Shown here in pieces: positions 1 to 5,779 of a DNA stretch of 8,772 bases (within the stretch, counting starts at the first letter, position 1; each line of letters starts with the position of its first letter). Under the pieces are notes generated by a model that did no database searches, was not told the DNA's origin, and worked only from the letters and a program-made list of their open reading frames with translations. The position numbers and the translations under genes were made by a program. The DNA comes from Myxococcales bacterium (lineage in GTDB: Bacteria > Myxococcota_A > Polyangia > Fen-1088): contig PMNO01000098.1 in the NCBI GenBank assembly GCA_003161835.1, positions 7,790 through 16,561 on the forward strand, in the 5' to 3' direction.

Positions 1-651
1 CTCGTCACCGCGCTCGAGGCCGCGATGCGGCTGCTGCACCCGTTCATGCCGTTCTTGACCGAGGAAATCTGGCAGCATCTTCCGAAGTCCTCCGGCGTTC
101 CACAGAGCATCATGATCACGCTCTATCCGGTGCGGGACCTTCGCTTCATCGACGATGCCTCCGAGGCATCGATGGCGCTGGTGCAACGGGTGATAGTGGC
201 CTTGCGGACCATTCGCGCGGAGAAGAACCTTCCTCCCGCGGCGCGGATCACGGCCATCTTGACGGTGGGCGACGACTACAAGAAGACCATCCTCGAGGGC
301 TATCGCGAGATCGTGGCCGAGCAAGGCCGCTGCTCCGCCGTGCGGGTGCGCCGGGCGGGAAGCACCACGGTCGTTCCGCAATTGATGGGACCGGTGGCGA
401 CGGCGCTAGCGGGTGACATCGAGGTGGTGGTACCCCTGGAGGGTCTGGTCGATCCCGCCGCCGAGCGCGGTAAGTTGCTCAAGGAGCGGGAGAAGGTCCT
501 CTCGGATCAAGTGTGGCTCTCCAACAAGCTGGCGAATCCCAAGTTCGTGGCCAACGCCAAGGCGGAGGCCGTGGACAAAGATCGGGCGAAACTGCTGGAG
601 CTGGACGCCGCGTTGATTCAGCTAGATGCCGCCATCGTTCGCCTCGGCTGA
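1..651 (+). CDS. valS: Valyl-tRNA synthetase, C-terminal part (5' end outside the window)
   Basis: ValRS charges tRNA-Val with valine in the cytoplasm. The open frame runs in from base 1, so only the last 216 residues are seen; the Met codon at 25 is internal. The motif LLHPFMPFLTEEIWQ, near residues 11-25, is the signature of the class Ia anticodon-binding helical domain. It is followed by the RTIRAEKNLPP segment typical of ValRS. From about residue 144 the VPLEGLVDP motif leads into a charged coiled coil containing NKLANPKFVANA, the C-terminal tRNA-binding arm found in ValRS but not in IleRS or LeuRS. The gene ends in TGA at 649-651 and overlaps the convergent gene on the other strand by 30 bp. 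The catalytic HIGH and KMSKS regions lie outside the window. The identification is firm. Confidence 0.96.
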   Translation, partial: LVTALEAAMRLLHPFMPFLTEEIWQHLPKSSGVPQSIMITLYPVRDLRFIDDASEASMALVQRVIVALRTIRAEKNLPPAARITAILTVGDDYKKTILEGYREIVAEQGRCSAVRVRRAGSTTVVPQLMGPVATALAGDIEVVVPLEGLVDPAAERGKLLKEREKVLSDQVWLSNKLANPKFVANAKAEAVDKDRAKLLELDAALIQLDAAIVRLG

Positions 652-1551
652 TTCTGGCGCTCCGGGTGCTCCCGTGTCGATCCAGTCCGCGATGGCGCGC
701 TGATCGTCCTGGGAGAGGGTGTCGTCGGGCACGCCCACGTGGCCGACCACGGGCGGGGCGCCGATGATCTTGCGCAACAGGTAGCTGCGTGCCGAATCGT
801 GGGGCACGACCAAGACCAGGCGGCTGACTTGTCGAGAGGGGACGCCGACCATCGCATCGCGAGCGTCTCGCGCGCACAGTGACAGGCCCCCGGCCGGTGA
901 CGAGGCGCAAAGTCCGTCTGGTGGCAGGGCATCGCCCGTCCCGAGGTGGCACGCACCGCCCGCGCAATGCGAGGAAAGAATCCCCATCAACTGCCCGAAT
1001 GACGTGGCCGGAAGGGTCAATGGGGAGGGATTGCGGCGGGCCCCCGGGGCCACGATCTGAAACCGGAAGGTCGGGGACTGATTGGAGCCACCCGGACTTC
1101 CCGGGACCGTTGACGTCCCATCCAGCTGGCACCCACGCAGTGAACGGATGCCGGGCCGGAGCGACAAGGTGTATCCCAATCCCATCCCGAGCTGCCCTGA
1201 AGGCCGGAAGAACGCTCGTCGGTCGACCAGATCCACCCAGTAACGGCCGGTGTGATAGTAGAACCCCGTAAATAGTAGGACCGTCGATACGTCGATGGTG
1301 TCGGGATCGGGGAAGTCGTTGAAGGTCAACGCGGGCACAACGTCGGGCGCGATCCCTTGGGAATCGGGCGCAGGATCGACCGCGGTCAGCTCGAAGGGGT
1401 CGCAGGTGCCGGGCCGAGGCAGATCCGCCGTGGTCACACTACAGCCGATCGCGCTCAACGCACCGAAAGTCGCGCCCAGGACCAGACCAGCGAACGAGCG
1501 GCGGCCCACCCTGGTGGCGGCAACGGACCTAGATGGAAGCCCTGAATGCAC
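622..1551 (-). CDS. Exported lipoprotein with Ig-like domain and CX4CH cytochrome-like tail
   Basis: This is a predicted 309-residue lipoprotein with a GTG start. The N-terminus has a twin-arginine-like GRRSFAGLVLG followed by a hydrophobic stretch and a lipobox ending at Cys37 (LSAIGC), so export, possibly through Tat, and lipid anchoring are likely. Residues about 54-145 resemble a bacterial Ig-like (SbsA/Big_5 type) domain: VDPAPDSQGIAPDVVPALTF, then FFRPSGQLGMGLGYTLSL. Residues about 185-297 resemble the cytochrome-like tails of myxobacterial and planctomycete proteins. They include HCAGGACH (Cys196, Cys201, His202; spacing CX4CH), SYLLRKIIG and a final IADWIDTGA. Those tails usually carry a Met-Pro before the final helix; here the position reads Val274-Pro275, so heme binding is uncertain. 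The gene lies 20 bp downstream of the small gene ending at 1572, so they are probably co-transcribed. The start is the weakest point: upstream pairing with 16S rRNA is poor, and a GTG at residue 15 would remove the first 14 residues. The function is unknown. Confidence 0.8.
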   Translation of the reverse strand: MHSGLPSRSVAATRVGRRSFAGLVLGATFGALSAIGCSVTTADLPRPGTCDPFELTAVDPAPDSQGIAPDVVPALTFNDFPDPDTIDVSTVLLFTGFYYHTGRYWVDLVDRRAFFRPSGQLGMGLGYTLSLRPGIRSLRGCQLDGTSTVPGSPGGSNQSPTFRFQIVAPGARRNPSPLTLPATSFGQLMGILSSHCAGGACHLGTGDALPPDGLCASSPAGGLSLCARDARDAMVGVPSRQVSRLVLVVPHDSARSYLLRKIIGAPPVVGHVGVPDDTLSQDDQRAIADWIDTGAPGAPESAEANDGGI

Positions 1552-1571
1552 GCCTGGAGCCGCGTCCGGGC

Positions 1572-1826
1572 TCAGCTCTCCGCGTACAACTTGATTTGGT
1601 CGTGCACGAGATCTTCGGTCAGGCCCGTGCGCAAATATTCCTGCAAGCAGTCGGCCAGCGTCACCACCATGTCGTCCACACCCTTCTCCTGAACGAGCTT
1701 GGCCAGCAAGGCGCGCGCGGCGGGGCTATCGTCATTGCGCAGAAAGTCCCTGATCATGTCCAGCGTGAGTTCGCCGGAGAAATCGAGCATGGCGTGATCG
1801 AGAAGGTAGGCGATAAGCTGGTTCAC
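1572..1826 (-). CDS. Small conserved-looking hypothetical protein, helical and acidic
   Basis: This gene encodes 84 residues and I do not recognise the family. The start is GTG, supported by a perfect GGAGG (complement of 1834-1838) seven bases upstream, which makes it a convincing gene despite its size. The protein has no signal peptide or membrane segment and should be cytoplasmic. The sequence alternates hydrophobic and charged residues in a way that predicts several amphipathic helices (NQLIAYLLDHAMLDF, TLDMIRDFLRN, VVTLADCLQEYLR, LVHDQIKLYAE). It is rich in Asp, Glu and Leu and has a single Cys. It is the first gene of a minus-strand unit with the lipoprotein gene 20 bp downstream, and is divergent from the envelope cluster beginning at 1918. 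An adaptor or regulatory role would be a guess. Confidence 0.75.
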   Translation of the reverse strand: MNQLIAYLLDHAMLDFSGELTLDMIRDFLRNDDSPAARALLAKLVQEKGVDDMVVTLADCLQEYLRTGLTEDLVHDQIKLYAES

Positions 1827-1833
1827 CGATTGG

Positions 1834-1838
1834 CCTCC
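1834..1838 (-). promoter_or_regulatory. Ribosome binding site fixing the GTG start at 1826
   Basis: The complement reads GGAGG, followed by a seven-base spacer and GTG. This fixes the non-ATG start of the 84-residue protein. Confidence 0.75.
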
Positions 1839-1907
1839 GGGGGGGACTGTCGTGGGTTGATGCGAGAGCCGCAGTTCAGCTCAATATCGCGGATGTCCGG
1901 GGCGCGC

Positions 1908-1913
1908 AAGGAG
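1908..1913 (+). promoter_or_regulatory. Ribosome binding site fixing the GTG start at 1918
   Basis: AAGGAG is followed by four bases and then GTG. It is the only good ribosome site in front of the DUF4398 lipoprotein and decides for the GTG over a TTG at 1972, which has no such site. Confidence 0.7.
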
Positions 1914-1917
1914 TTAG

Positions 1918-2358
1918 GTGAGCAACTCGCCATTTGACCCGATCGGTGGGAGTTGTTACGGTGCCGCTACTTTGCGCCGTCTTCGCTACCTCCGAGCAGG
2001 GGCGCGGGCAGTCAGAGCTGCGTTATTGGTTGGCGTTTCCTTGCTGTCCTCCCCCGGCTGCGGTCCGATCCAGTACCAGAGGCAGGTCAACAACAAAGCC
2101 GCCAGCGCGGTGGTGGCCGCCCGGAATGCAAAGGCCGCTGGGTATGCGCCCTATGAATACACCGCCGCCACCGAGTACTTGAACAAGGCACGCGAGGAGG
2201 CTGATCACGCCGAATATCAGATCGCCATCGAATACGGCCGCCGGGCGGAGGCTCTGGCGATTCGCGCGCGCGCGATCGCCGAGGAAAGGGCGACGGCTCC
2301 CGCCGAGGCCGGGCCGGTTTCGGGTGAGCCACCGGGGGCGAACAAGGACTCTCATTGA
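1918..2358 (+). CDS. DUF4398-type lipoprotein
   Basis: This 146-residue exported protein is probably anchored in the outer membrane. The N-terminus is long and arginine-rich (RRLRYLRAGARAVR), followed by a hydrophobic core AALLVGVSLL and Cys48 in LLSSPGC, which I read as the lipobox. After it comes a short helical domain with the features of DUF4398: KAASAVVAARNAKAAGYAPY, then EYLNKAREEADHAEY and AIEYGRRAEALA, predicted as a helical hairpin or coiled coil at about residues 58-125. A Pro/Ala/Gly-rich tail of about 20 residues ends the protein. The start is GTG, chosen from the AAGGAG ribosome site; the n-region is longer than usual for a signal peptide. Its TGA overlaps the ATG of the next gene (TGATG), so the two are translationally coupled and probably work together. 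The molecular function of DUF4398 proteins is not established. Confidence 0.82.
   Translation: MSNSPFDPIGGSCYGAATLRRLRYLRAGARAVRAALLVGVSLLSSPGCGPIQYQRQVNNKAASAVVAARNAKAAGYAPYEYTAATEYLNKAREEADHAEYQIAIEYGRRAEALAIRARAIAEERATAPAEAGPVSGEPPGANKDSH
2344..2348 (+). promoter_or_regulatory. Ribosome binding site for the coupled OmpA-type gene
   Basis: AAGGA lies within the last codons of the upstream gene, nine bases before ATG 2358. Together with the TGATG overlap it favours the ATG at 2358 over the TTG one codon earlier. Confidence 0.6.
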
Positions 2359-3395
2359 TGTTGCCGCGTGCGCGGCCACGGAACGTTGTTGCGAATAGTC
2401 GACGACCGATCCTTTGTGTTCTGGTGGCCCTGTTCGGGGGGGCAGGCGGTTGCGCGGGACGACAGCTGGCGGCCGGCGTGCGCGCGGTGCGCGTCCAGGC
2501 GCAGGAGGCACGCGCCAACGGGGCGATGCGCTGCGCGCCGCGGGAGCTGGCGCTTGCCGAGACCCACAGCGAATTTTCAGCCCGCGAGCTGGATGAGGGG
2601 GATTACTTTCGCGCGCGCGACCACCTCCGGATCGCGGAAGACAACGCCAAGGAGGCGCTGCGCCTCTCGCCCCGCGACCGGTGCCTGCCCTCGGCGCCTG
2701 GCCAGGCTCGGGGCCAGGACCACCACGGGGACGGCGACGAGGACCGCGACGCGGACGGGATCCCAGACGCCACGGATAAGTGTCCAGCCGCGGCCGAGGA
2801 CAAGGACGGATTCGAGGACGCCGATGGTTGTCCCGACCCGGACAATGACCAGGACGGGATCGCCGACGCCGACGACAGGTGCCCGGGCGCGGCCGAGGAC
2901 AAGGACGGATTCGAGGATGCCGATGGTTGTCCCGACCCGGACAACGACCAGGACGGGATTGCCGACGCCGACGACAAGTGTCCCCTCGAGGCCGGCCCCC
3001 CCGACACGGGCGGCTGTCCCAAGACGTACGACCACATCACGGTTACCGGGGAGAAGATCGAACTCAAGCAGAAGGTCTTCTTCGAGACCGACAAGGCCGT
3101 TATCATGGCGCGCAGCTATGACTTGCTGGCCGAGATCGCCAACGTTCTGCGCACCCGACCCACGATGCGGCTGCGGATCGAAGGCCATACCGACGCGCGG
3201 GGGACGGTGAAGCACAACATGACATTGTCTCAGTCGCGCGCCGAGGCGGTGCGTGTTCACCTTGTGGGGTTGGGTATCGATGGCACGCGTTTGGAGGCGC
3301 GTGGATTTGGTCCCGAACAACCGATCGAAACGAACAGAACCGGGTCGGGCCGGGAGAGGAACCGGCGGGTGGAGTTTGTGATTACGCAGCAATGA
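2358..3395 (+). CDS. OmpA-family lipoprotein with DUF4398-like region and thrombospondin type 3 repeats
   Basis: This 345-residue peptidoglycan-binding envelope protein starts with a signal sequence (RRPILCVLVALFGGAGGC); Cys32 is the likely lipidated residue, although the lipobox AGGC is only moderate. Residues about 45-105 form a helical DUF4398-like region (CAPRELALAETHSEF, ARDHLRIAEDNAKEA). Residues about 122-221 are thrombospondin type 3 calcium-binding repeats (DNDQDGIADADD, DKDGFEDADGCPDP) with cysteines at 142, 158, 175, 191, 208 and 220. Residues about 227-343 are the OmpA C-terminal domain. Asp279 in GHTDARG and Arg294 in LSQSRAEAV occupy the positions that hold diaminopimelate in E. 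coli OmpA (Asp271 and Arg286). It should therefore tether the outer membrane to peptidoglycan, with a calcium-stiffened rod between. It is coupled to the upstream DUF4398 lipoprotein gene and precedes the outer-membrane protein gene by 71 bp. Confidence 0.92.
   Translation: MLPRARPRNVVANSRRPILCVLVALFGGAGGCAGRQLAAGVRAVRVQAQEARANGAMRCAPRELALAETHSEFSARELDEGDYFRARDHLRIAEDNAKEALRLSPRDRCLPSAPGQARGQDHHGDGDEDRDADGIPDATDKCPAAAEDKDGFEDADGCPDPDNDQDGIADADDRCPGAAEDKDGFEDADGCPDPDNDQDGIADADDKCPLEAGPPDTGGCPKTYDHITVTGEKIELKQKVFFETDKAVIMARSYDLLAEIANVLRTRPTMRLRIEGHTDARGTVKHNMTLSQSRAEAVRVHLVGLGIDGTRLEARGFGPEQPIETNRTGSGRERNRRVEFVITQQ
2791..2988 (+). repeat. Two tandem 99-bp units encoding thrombospondin type 3 repeats
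   Basis: The units 2791-2889 and 2890-2988 are in register and differ at about eight positions. Most of these are third-base or lie in the last few bases of the unit. Each encodes 33 residues of the Asp-rich calcium-binding pattern. A more diverged partial unit precedes them at about 2740-2790. This is a recent in-frame internal duplication. Confidence 0.85.
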
Positions 3396-3396
3396 A

Positions 3397-3446
3397 TCGG
3401 AGATTCGGAGAATCGGACGACAGCAGGCAGACGTAGCAAGTAGCAG
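3397..3446 (+). repeat. Short tandem repeats in the intergenic gap
   Basis: Three 8-base copies of TCGGAGAT-like sequence run from 3397 to 3420, with the third copy degenerate. Two 7-base copies of GTAGCAA/G follow at 3433-3446. They lie in the 71-bp gap between the OmpA-type gene and the outer-membrane protein gene. They could be simple slippage products; no hairpin or promoter is evident. Confidence 0.5.
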
Positions 3447-3466
3447 GAACGAAAGGCAACCACCTC

Positions 3467-5239
3467 ATGATGTTCTCCCCCCCGCGCAAACGTTCCGGGT
3501 TCCTCGCGGAATCGATGTCACCCACGGTGACCGCCGCGTCGCTGGTCATGTTCTGGGCGCTCCTGCTCTTGGCGCGACCGGCGGTCGCCCAGGATCAGGC
3601 GACCATCGATAGACTCGTCCAGCTGAACAAGAAGGCGATGGACGACTACGACACCGCCGATTTCGACGCCGCCAAGAAATCGCTCCTCGATGCCGAGAAG
3701 GCGGGCAAGCGGGCGGGCCTCGAAGGTCATCCGGTGATGGCTCGGACGTATATCCACCTCGGAGCCCTGTATCTCATGGGCTACAAGGACAAGCCGAAGG
3801 CGCAACACTACTTTGGCAAGGCCTTGGACATCCAACCCGACATCAAGATCGACAAGACCCTGACGTCCCCCTCGGTGCGGGATGTGTTCGCGGAGGTCAA
3901 GGCCCAGAAGGGTGAAGCGTCGTCGGCGGAGTCATTGTTCCCACCGTCGCCGGGCAAGGGTGGCGGCAGGAGCGGGGACAAGAACGCGGGCAAGGGGGGC
4001 GCGCGCGCGGCGGCGCCCGACGTTCTCGGCACCGATGCGGGCGACCAGCCGGCCACCGAGACCACCGTTCGGCGGAAGCGACTCGGCAGGGCCGTGAATC
4101 CGGACGCCGAGCCCGACCTGCCCGCGACCATCACCGCGCTCGATTGTCCGTATCCGGACGACACGCCCCCGGGCCAGAAGGTGACCCTGCGCTGTGTCGC
4201 GGCCGCGAGTTTGGGCGTCTCGGGCGTCGCGCTGTACTTCAAGGGCTTCGAGATGTCCGACTACGAGAAGATGGACATGGCGAAATCGAGCAAGGGCTGG
4301 TGGCAGGCGACCGTGCCCAAGAAGCGCGTCGACGGGAAATCGCTGCAGTTCTATTTCGAGGGCCTGGACGCGGGCGACAAACCCGTGGTCTCGAACGGCC
4401 GCGCCGAGAGCCCGAACGTGATGCTGATCGTCGATCGCGGCAGCCAGGTGGCCACGGCTCCGAGCGGGGCGGAGGTCGACGAGAACCCCCTCGAGGAGAG
4501 CAACCGGACGGCGCCACGGTTTCAGCTGGGTACGCGCGATGAAAAGGCCGATATTGACACCCGTTACGGAAACCGGCGTTTCTGGATCGGGATCGGCGCG
4601 GGCACCGGAATGGCGGTTGCGATCAACGGCACCCTCGAATCTCGGGTGTGTGGGCTGGGCGACGCGAGCGGGAAATGCGTGGGGGGCTTTCCGGCGCTGT
4701 CGCACAGCGTGAAGGTCGACGGCCCCGGCTGGGCGCGTCTGGCGCAGCTGGTTCCTGAAATCGGACTGCAGATCAATCCGGATTGGGCCATCTCCGTCGA
4801 GGGGCGCCATCAGTGGATCCCCCAGGCCAAGAAGGTGGCCGACTACGCGGCGTCCGGAGCCCACGCGGTTCTGTTCAAGATTCTCCACTACACGAAGCAG
4901 AAGCGTACCCGGGTGGCCTATGGAGTGCTGGGGGGCGGGGGCAGCGGCGTGCGCATGAATATCCAGTCGGATGCGGCGAACCCAGAGCTATGGGACACCA
5001 TCCTCATCGGCGGGGTTTTGCTGGGCGGAACAGCGGCGCTCAACTATGAGATCTCCCGGAGCTTCACCTGGACGGTGGGCGTGAACGGGCTCTACGGATT
5101 TCCCCACAAGGGTCTGGTCTTCGACCTGAACACCGGCATCCAGTTCAATTTCGGCGACACCTCCGGCGCGGCGGCGGCGGCGAAGAAGAAGAAGGTGAAT
5201 TCGGTGTCGACCTCGATCGACGACGAAGATCCCAACTAG
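3467..5239 (+). CDS. Outer-membrane protein: TPR-like arm, Ig-like domain and C-terminal beta barrel
   Basis: This is a 590-residue exported protein. The signal peptide has the basic n-region PPRKR, the hydrophobic core SLVMFWALLLL and a predicted cut after AVA at about residue 41. Met17 could also start but would lose all positive charge, so the first ATG is preferred; GAAAGG stands ten bases before it. Residues about 45-145 form a TPR-like helical region (VQLNKKAMDDYDTADFDAAK; ARTYIHLGALYLMG; AQHYFGKALDIQP). A Gly/Lys/Ala-rich linker follows at 150-215. Residues about 218-322 resemble the Ig-like beta domain of myxobacterial TPR proteins (GVSGVALYFKGF, WWQATVPKKRVDGKSLQFYFEGLDA), with Cys227 and Cys243 able to pair. 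Residues about 368-563 alternate polar and aromatic beta strands, consistent with a small outer-membrane barrel ending in FDLNTGIQFNF. A charged Lys-rich then acidic tail follows. Its position after the OmpA-type gene suggests a shared envelope complex. The exact function is unknown. Confidence 0.85.
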   Translation: MMFSPPRKRSGFLAESMSPTVTAASLVMFWALLLLARPAVAQDQATIDRLVQLNKKAMDDYDTADFDAAKKSLLDAEKAGKRAGLEGHPVMARTYIHLGALYLMGYKDKPKAQHYFGKALDIQPDIKIDKTLTSPSVRDVFAEVKAQKGEASSAESLFPPSPGKGGGRSGDKNAGKGGARAAAPDVLGTDAGDQPATETTVRRKRLGRAVNPDAEPDLPATITALDCPYPDDTPPGQKVTLRCVAAASLGVSGVALYFKGFEMSDYEKMDMAKSSKGWWQATVPKKRVDGKSLQFYFEGLDAGDKPVVSNGRAESPNVMLIVDRGSQVATAPSGAEVDENPLEESNRTAPRFQLGTRDEKADIDTRYGNRRFWIGIGAGTGMAVAINGTLESRVCGLGDASGKCVGGFPALSHSVKVDGPGWARLAQLVPEIGLQINPDWAISVEGRHQWIPQAKKVADYAASGAHAVLFKILHYTKQKRTRVAYGVLGGGGSGVRMNIQSDAANPELWDTILIGGVLLGGTAALNYEISRSFTWTVGVNGLYGFPHKGLVFDLNTGIQFNFGDTSGAAAAAKKKKVNSVSTSIDDEDPN

Positions 5240-5250
5240 GAACCTGGCCT

Positions 5251-5264
5251 CGGGAGATCTCCCG
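5251..5264. promoter_or_regulatory. Perfect 14-bp palindrome after the outer-membrane protein gene
   Basis: CGGGAGATCTCCCG is a perfect palindrome 11 bases after the TAG stop. It has no loop and no U-tract directly after it, so it is a poor intrinsic terminator. It may be an operator for the lipoprotein gene starting at 5303, or a weak processing or pausing site. Confidence 0.4.
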
Positions 5265-5302
5265 ACATCAAGGGATGTTGATTTTCTGTCGATGACGGGG
5301 AC

Positions 5303-5728
5303 GTGCGTGGCCTCCCTGTATTCGTCGTACTCGTCTTTTTGGGGCCCGCGCTGACCAGCTCGGGTTGTGGCTCCGCCATGCGGCCCTTCTCCCAGGAGCA
5401 CGTGGAGCTCCAGGAGTACAAGCCGCTTTCCGTCGGAGCATCGACGTCGGTTCGCGAACGTTGGCAGAAATTGCAGATGCTGGCGTCCGAACAGACCTGG
5501 CATCTGGAGACCTTCGACGAGACGCGGGGGCTGATGATCGCGGCGCGCGGGTCCAAGGACAGCGTCGATGTGCGCGAGCGCGTGCGCATCGTCTTGCGTG
5601 CGGATGTTACCGAGATCGCCGTCCAGACCGAGGTGCTGCAGGACGGCGAATGGGACGTCCGGGACCTGACCTGCGGCCGGTACGAGTACTCGCGCGAGAC
5701 AGAGATTGCGCTAAAGATCGATCGATGA
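5303..5728 (+). CDS. Small lipoprotein of unknown function
   Basis: This 141-residue protein has a clear lipoprotein signal: VFVVLVFLGPALTSSGC, with Cys22 as the lipidated residue. The mature part is about 120 residues. It has a predicted helix (SVRERWQKLQMLASEQTW) followed by beta strands (HLETFDETRGLMIAARG; RERVRIVLRAD; TEIAVQTEVLQDGEW) and a late Cys124. This helix-plus-sheet order is reminiscent of the small helix-grip folds of BamC-like envelope lipoproteins, but I see no motif that proves kinship. The start is GTG; the GGGG just before it is only two bases away, so the ribosome site is poor and the start is chosen because it gives a compact signal peptide. It lies 63 bp after the outer-membrane protein gene in the same direction and may be the last member of the envelope cluster, although the palindrome at 5251 lies between. 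Confidence 0.72.
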   Translation: MRGLPVFVVLVFLGPALTSSGCGSAMRPFSQEHVELQEYKPLSVGASTSVRERWQKLQMLASEQTWHLETFDETRGLMIAARGSKDSVDVRERVRIVLRADVTEIAVQTEVLQDGEWDVRDLTCGRYEYSRETEIALKIDR

Positions 5729-5742
5729 AGCGACGCCGGTGT

Positions 5743-5771
5743 TTGACAAGGTAGCTACTAGTAGCTACGTT
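5743..5771 (+). promoter_or_regulatory. Predicted promoter of the toxin-antitoxin operon
   Basis: A perfect -35 hexamer TTGACA (5743-5748) is followed, after 17 bases, by TACGTT (5766-5771), which keeps the TA at the start and the final T of the -10 consensus. Transcription would start close to 5778-5780, at or just before the GTG of the antitoxin gene. The -10 is weak, which is common for promoters in GC-rich genomes. Confidence 0.55.
5751..5768. promoter_or_regulatory. Perfect 18-bp palindromic operator (two GTAGCTAC sites)
   Basis: GTAGCTACTAGTAGCTAC is a perfect palindrome. It is built from two copies of GTAGCTAC, itself an 8-bp palindrome, spaced ten bases centre to centre, about one helical turn. 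It lies between the -35 and -10 positions immediately before a Phd/VapB-type antitoxin gene. Antitoxins of this class typically repress their own operons by binding such sites, so it is a strong candidate autoregulatory operator. Confidence 0.75.
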
Positions 5772-5779
5772 AGATTGTC

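Larger units (their letters stand above)
1827..1917. promoter_or_regulatory. Divergent intergenic region between the minus-strand pair and the envelope cluster
   Basis: These 91 bases separate two divergent start codons and so should carry promoters for both directions. Both Shine-Dalgarno sequences are visible. I see no convincing -35/-10 pair of the housekeeping type on either strand. The calls of promoter content rest on gene orientation only. Confidence 0.45.

Noticed and set aside
479..1132. 217-codon open frame on the minus strand overlapping valS and the lipoprotein gene
   Set aside because: It crosses the end of valS and lies out of frame within the lipoprotein gene. Its composition is Arg/Pro-rich shadow sequence.
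2740..2990. Possible CRISPR or satellite array
   Set aside because: The repeats are contiguous, in frame, without spacers, and encode known calcium-binding repeats.
2577..3392. Long open frame on the minus strand opposite the OmpA-type gene
   Set aside because: It is antisense to a gene with a clear OmpA domain and calcium repeats. Its product is a Val/Gly-rich repeat made by the duplicated Asp-rich codons, with no recognisable domain.
3932..4888. 318-codon open frame on the minus strand opposite the barrel protein gene
   Set aside because: GC-rich codon use on the other strand keeps the frame open; the product is Arg/Ala/His-rich without domain or ribosome site, while the plus-strand protein has signal peptide, TPR and barrel.
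5251..5300. Intrinsic terminator after the barrel protein gene
   Set aside because: The palindrome has no loop and no adjacent T-run; the weaker ACATC/GATGT stem that follows is only 5 bp with a mixed tail. Read-through to the small lipoprotein gene remains possible.
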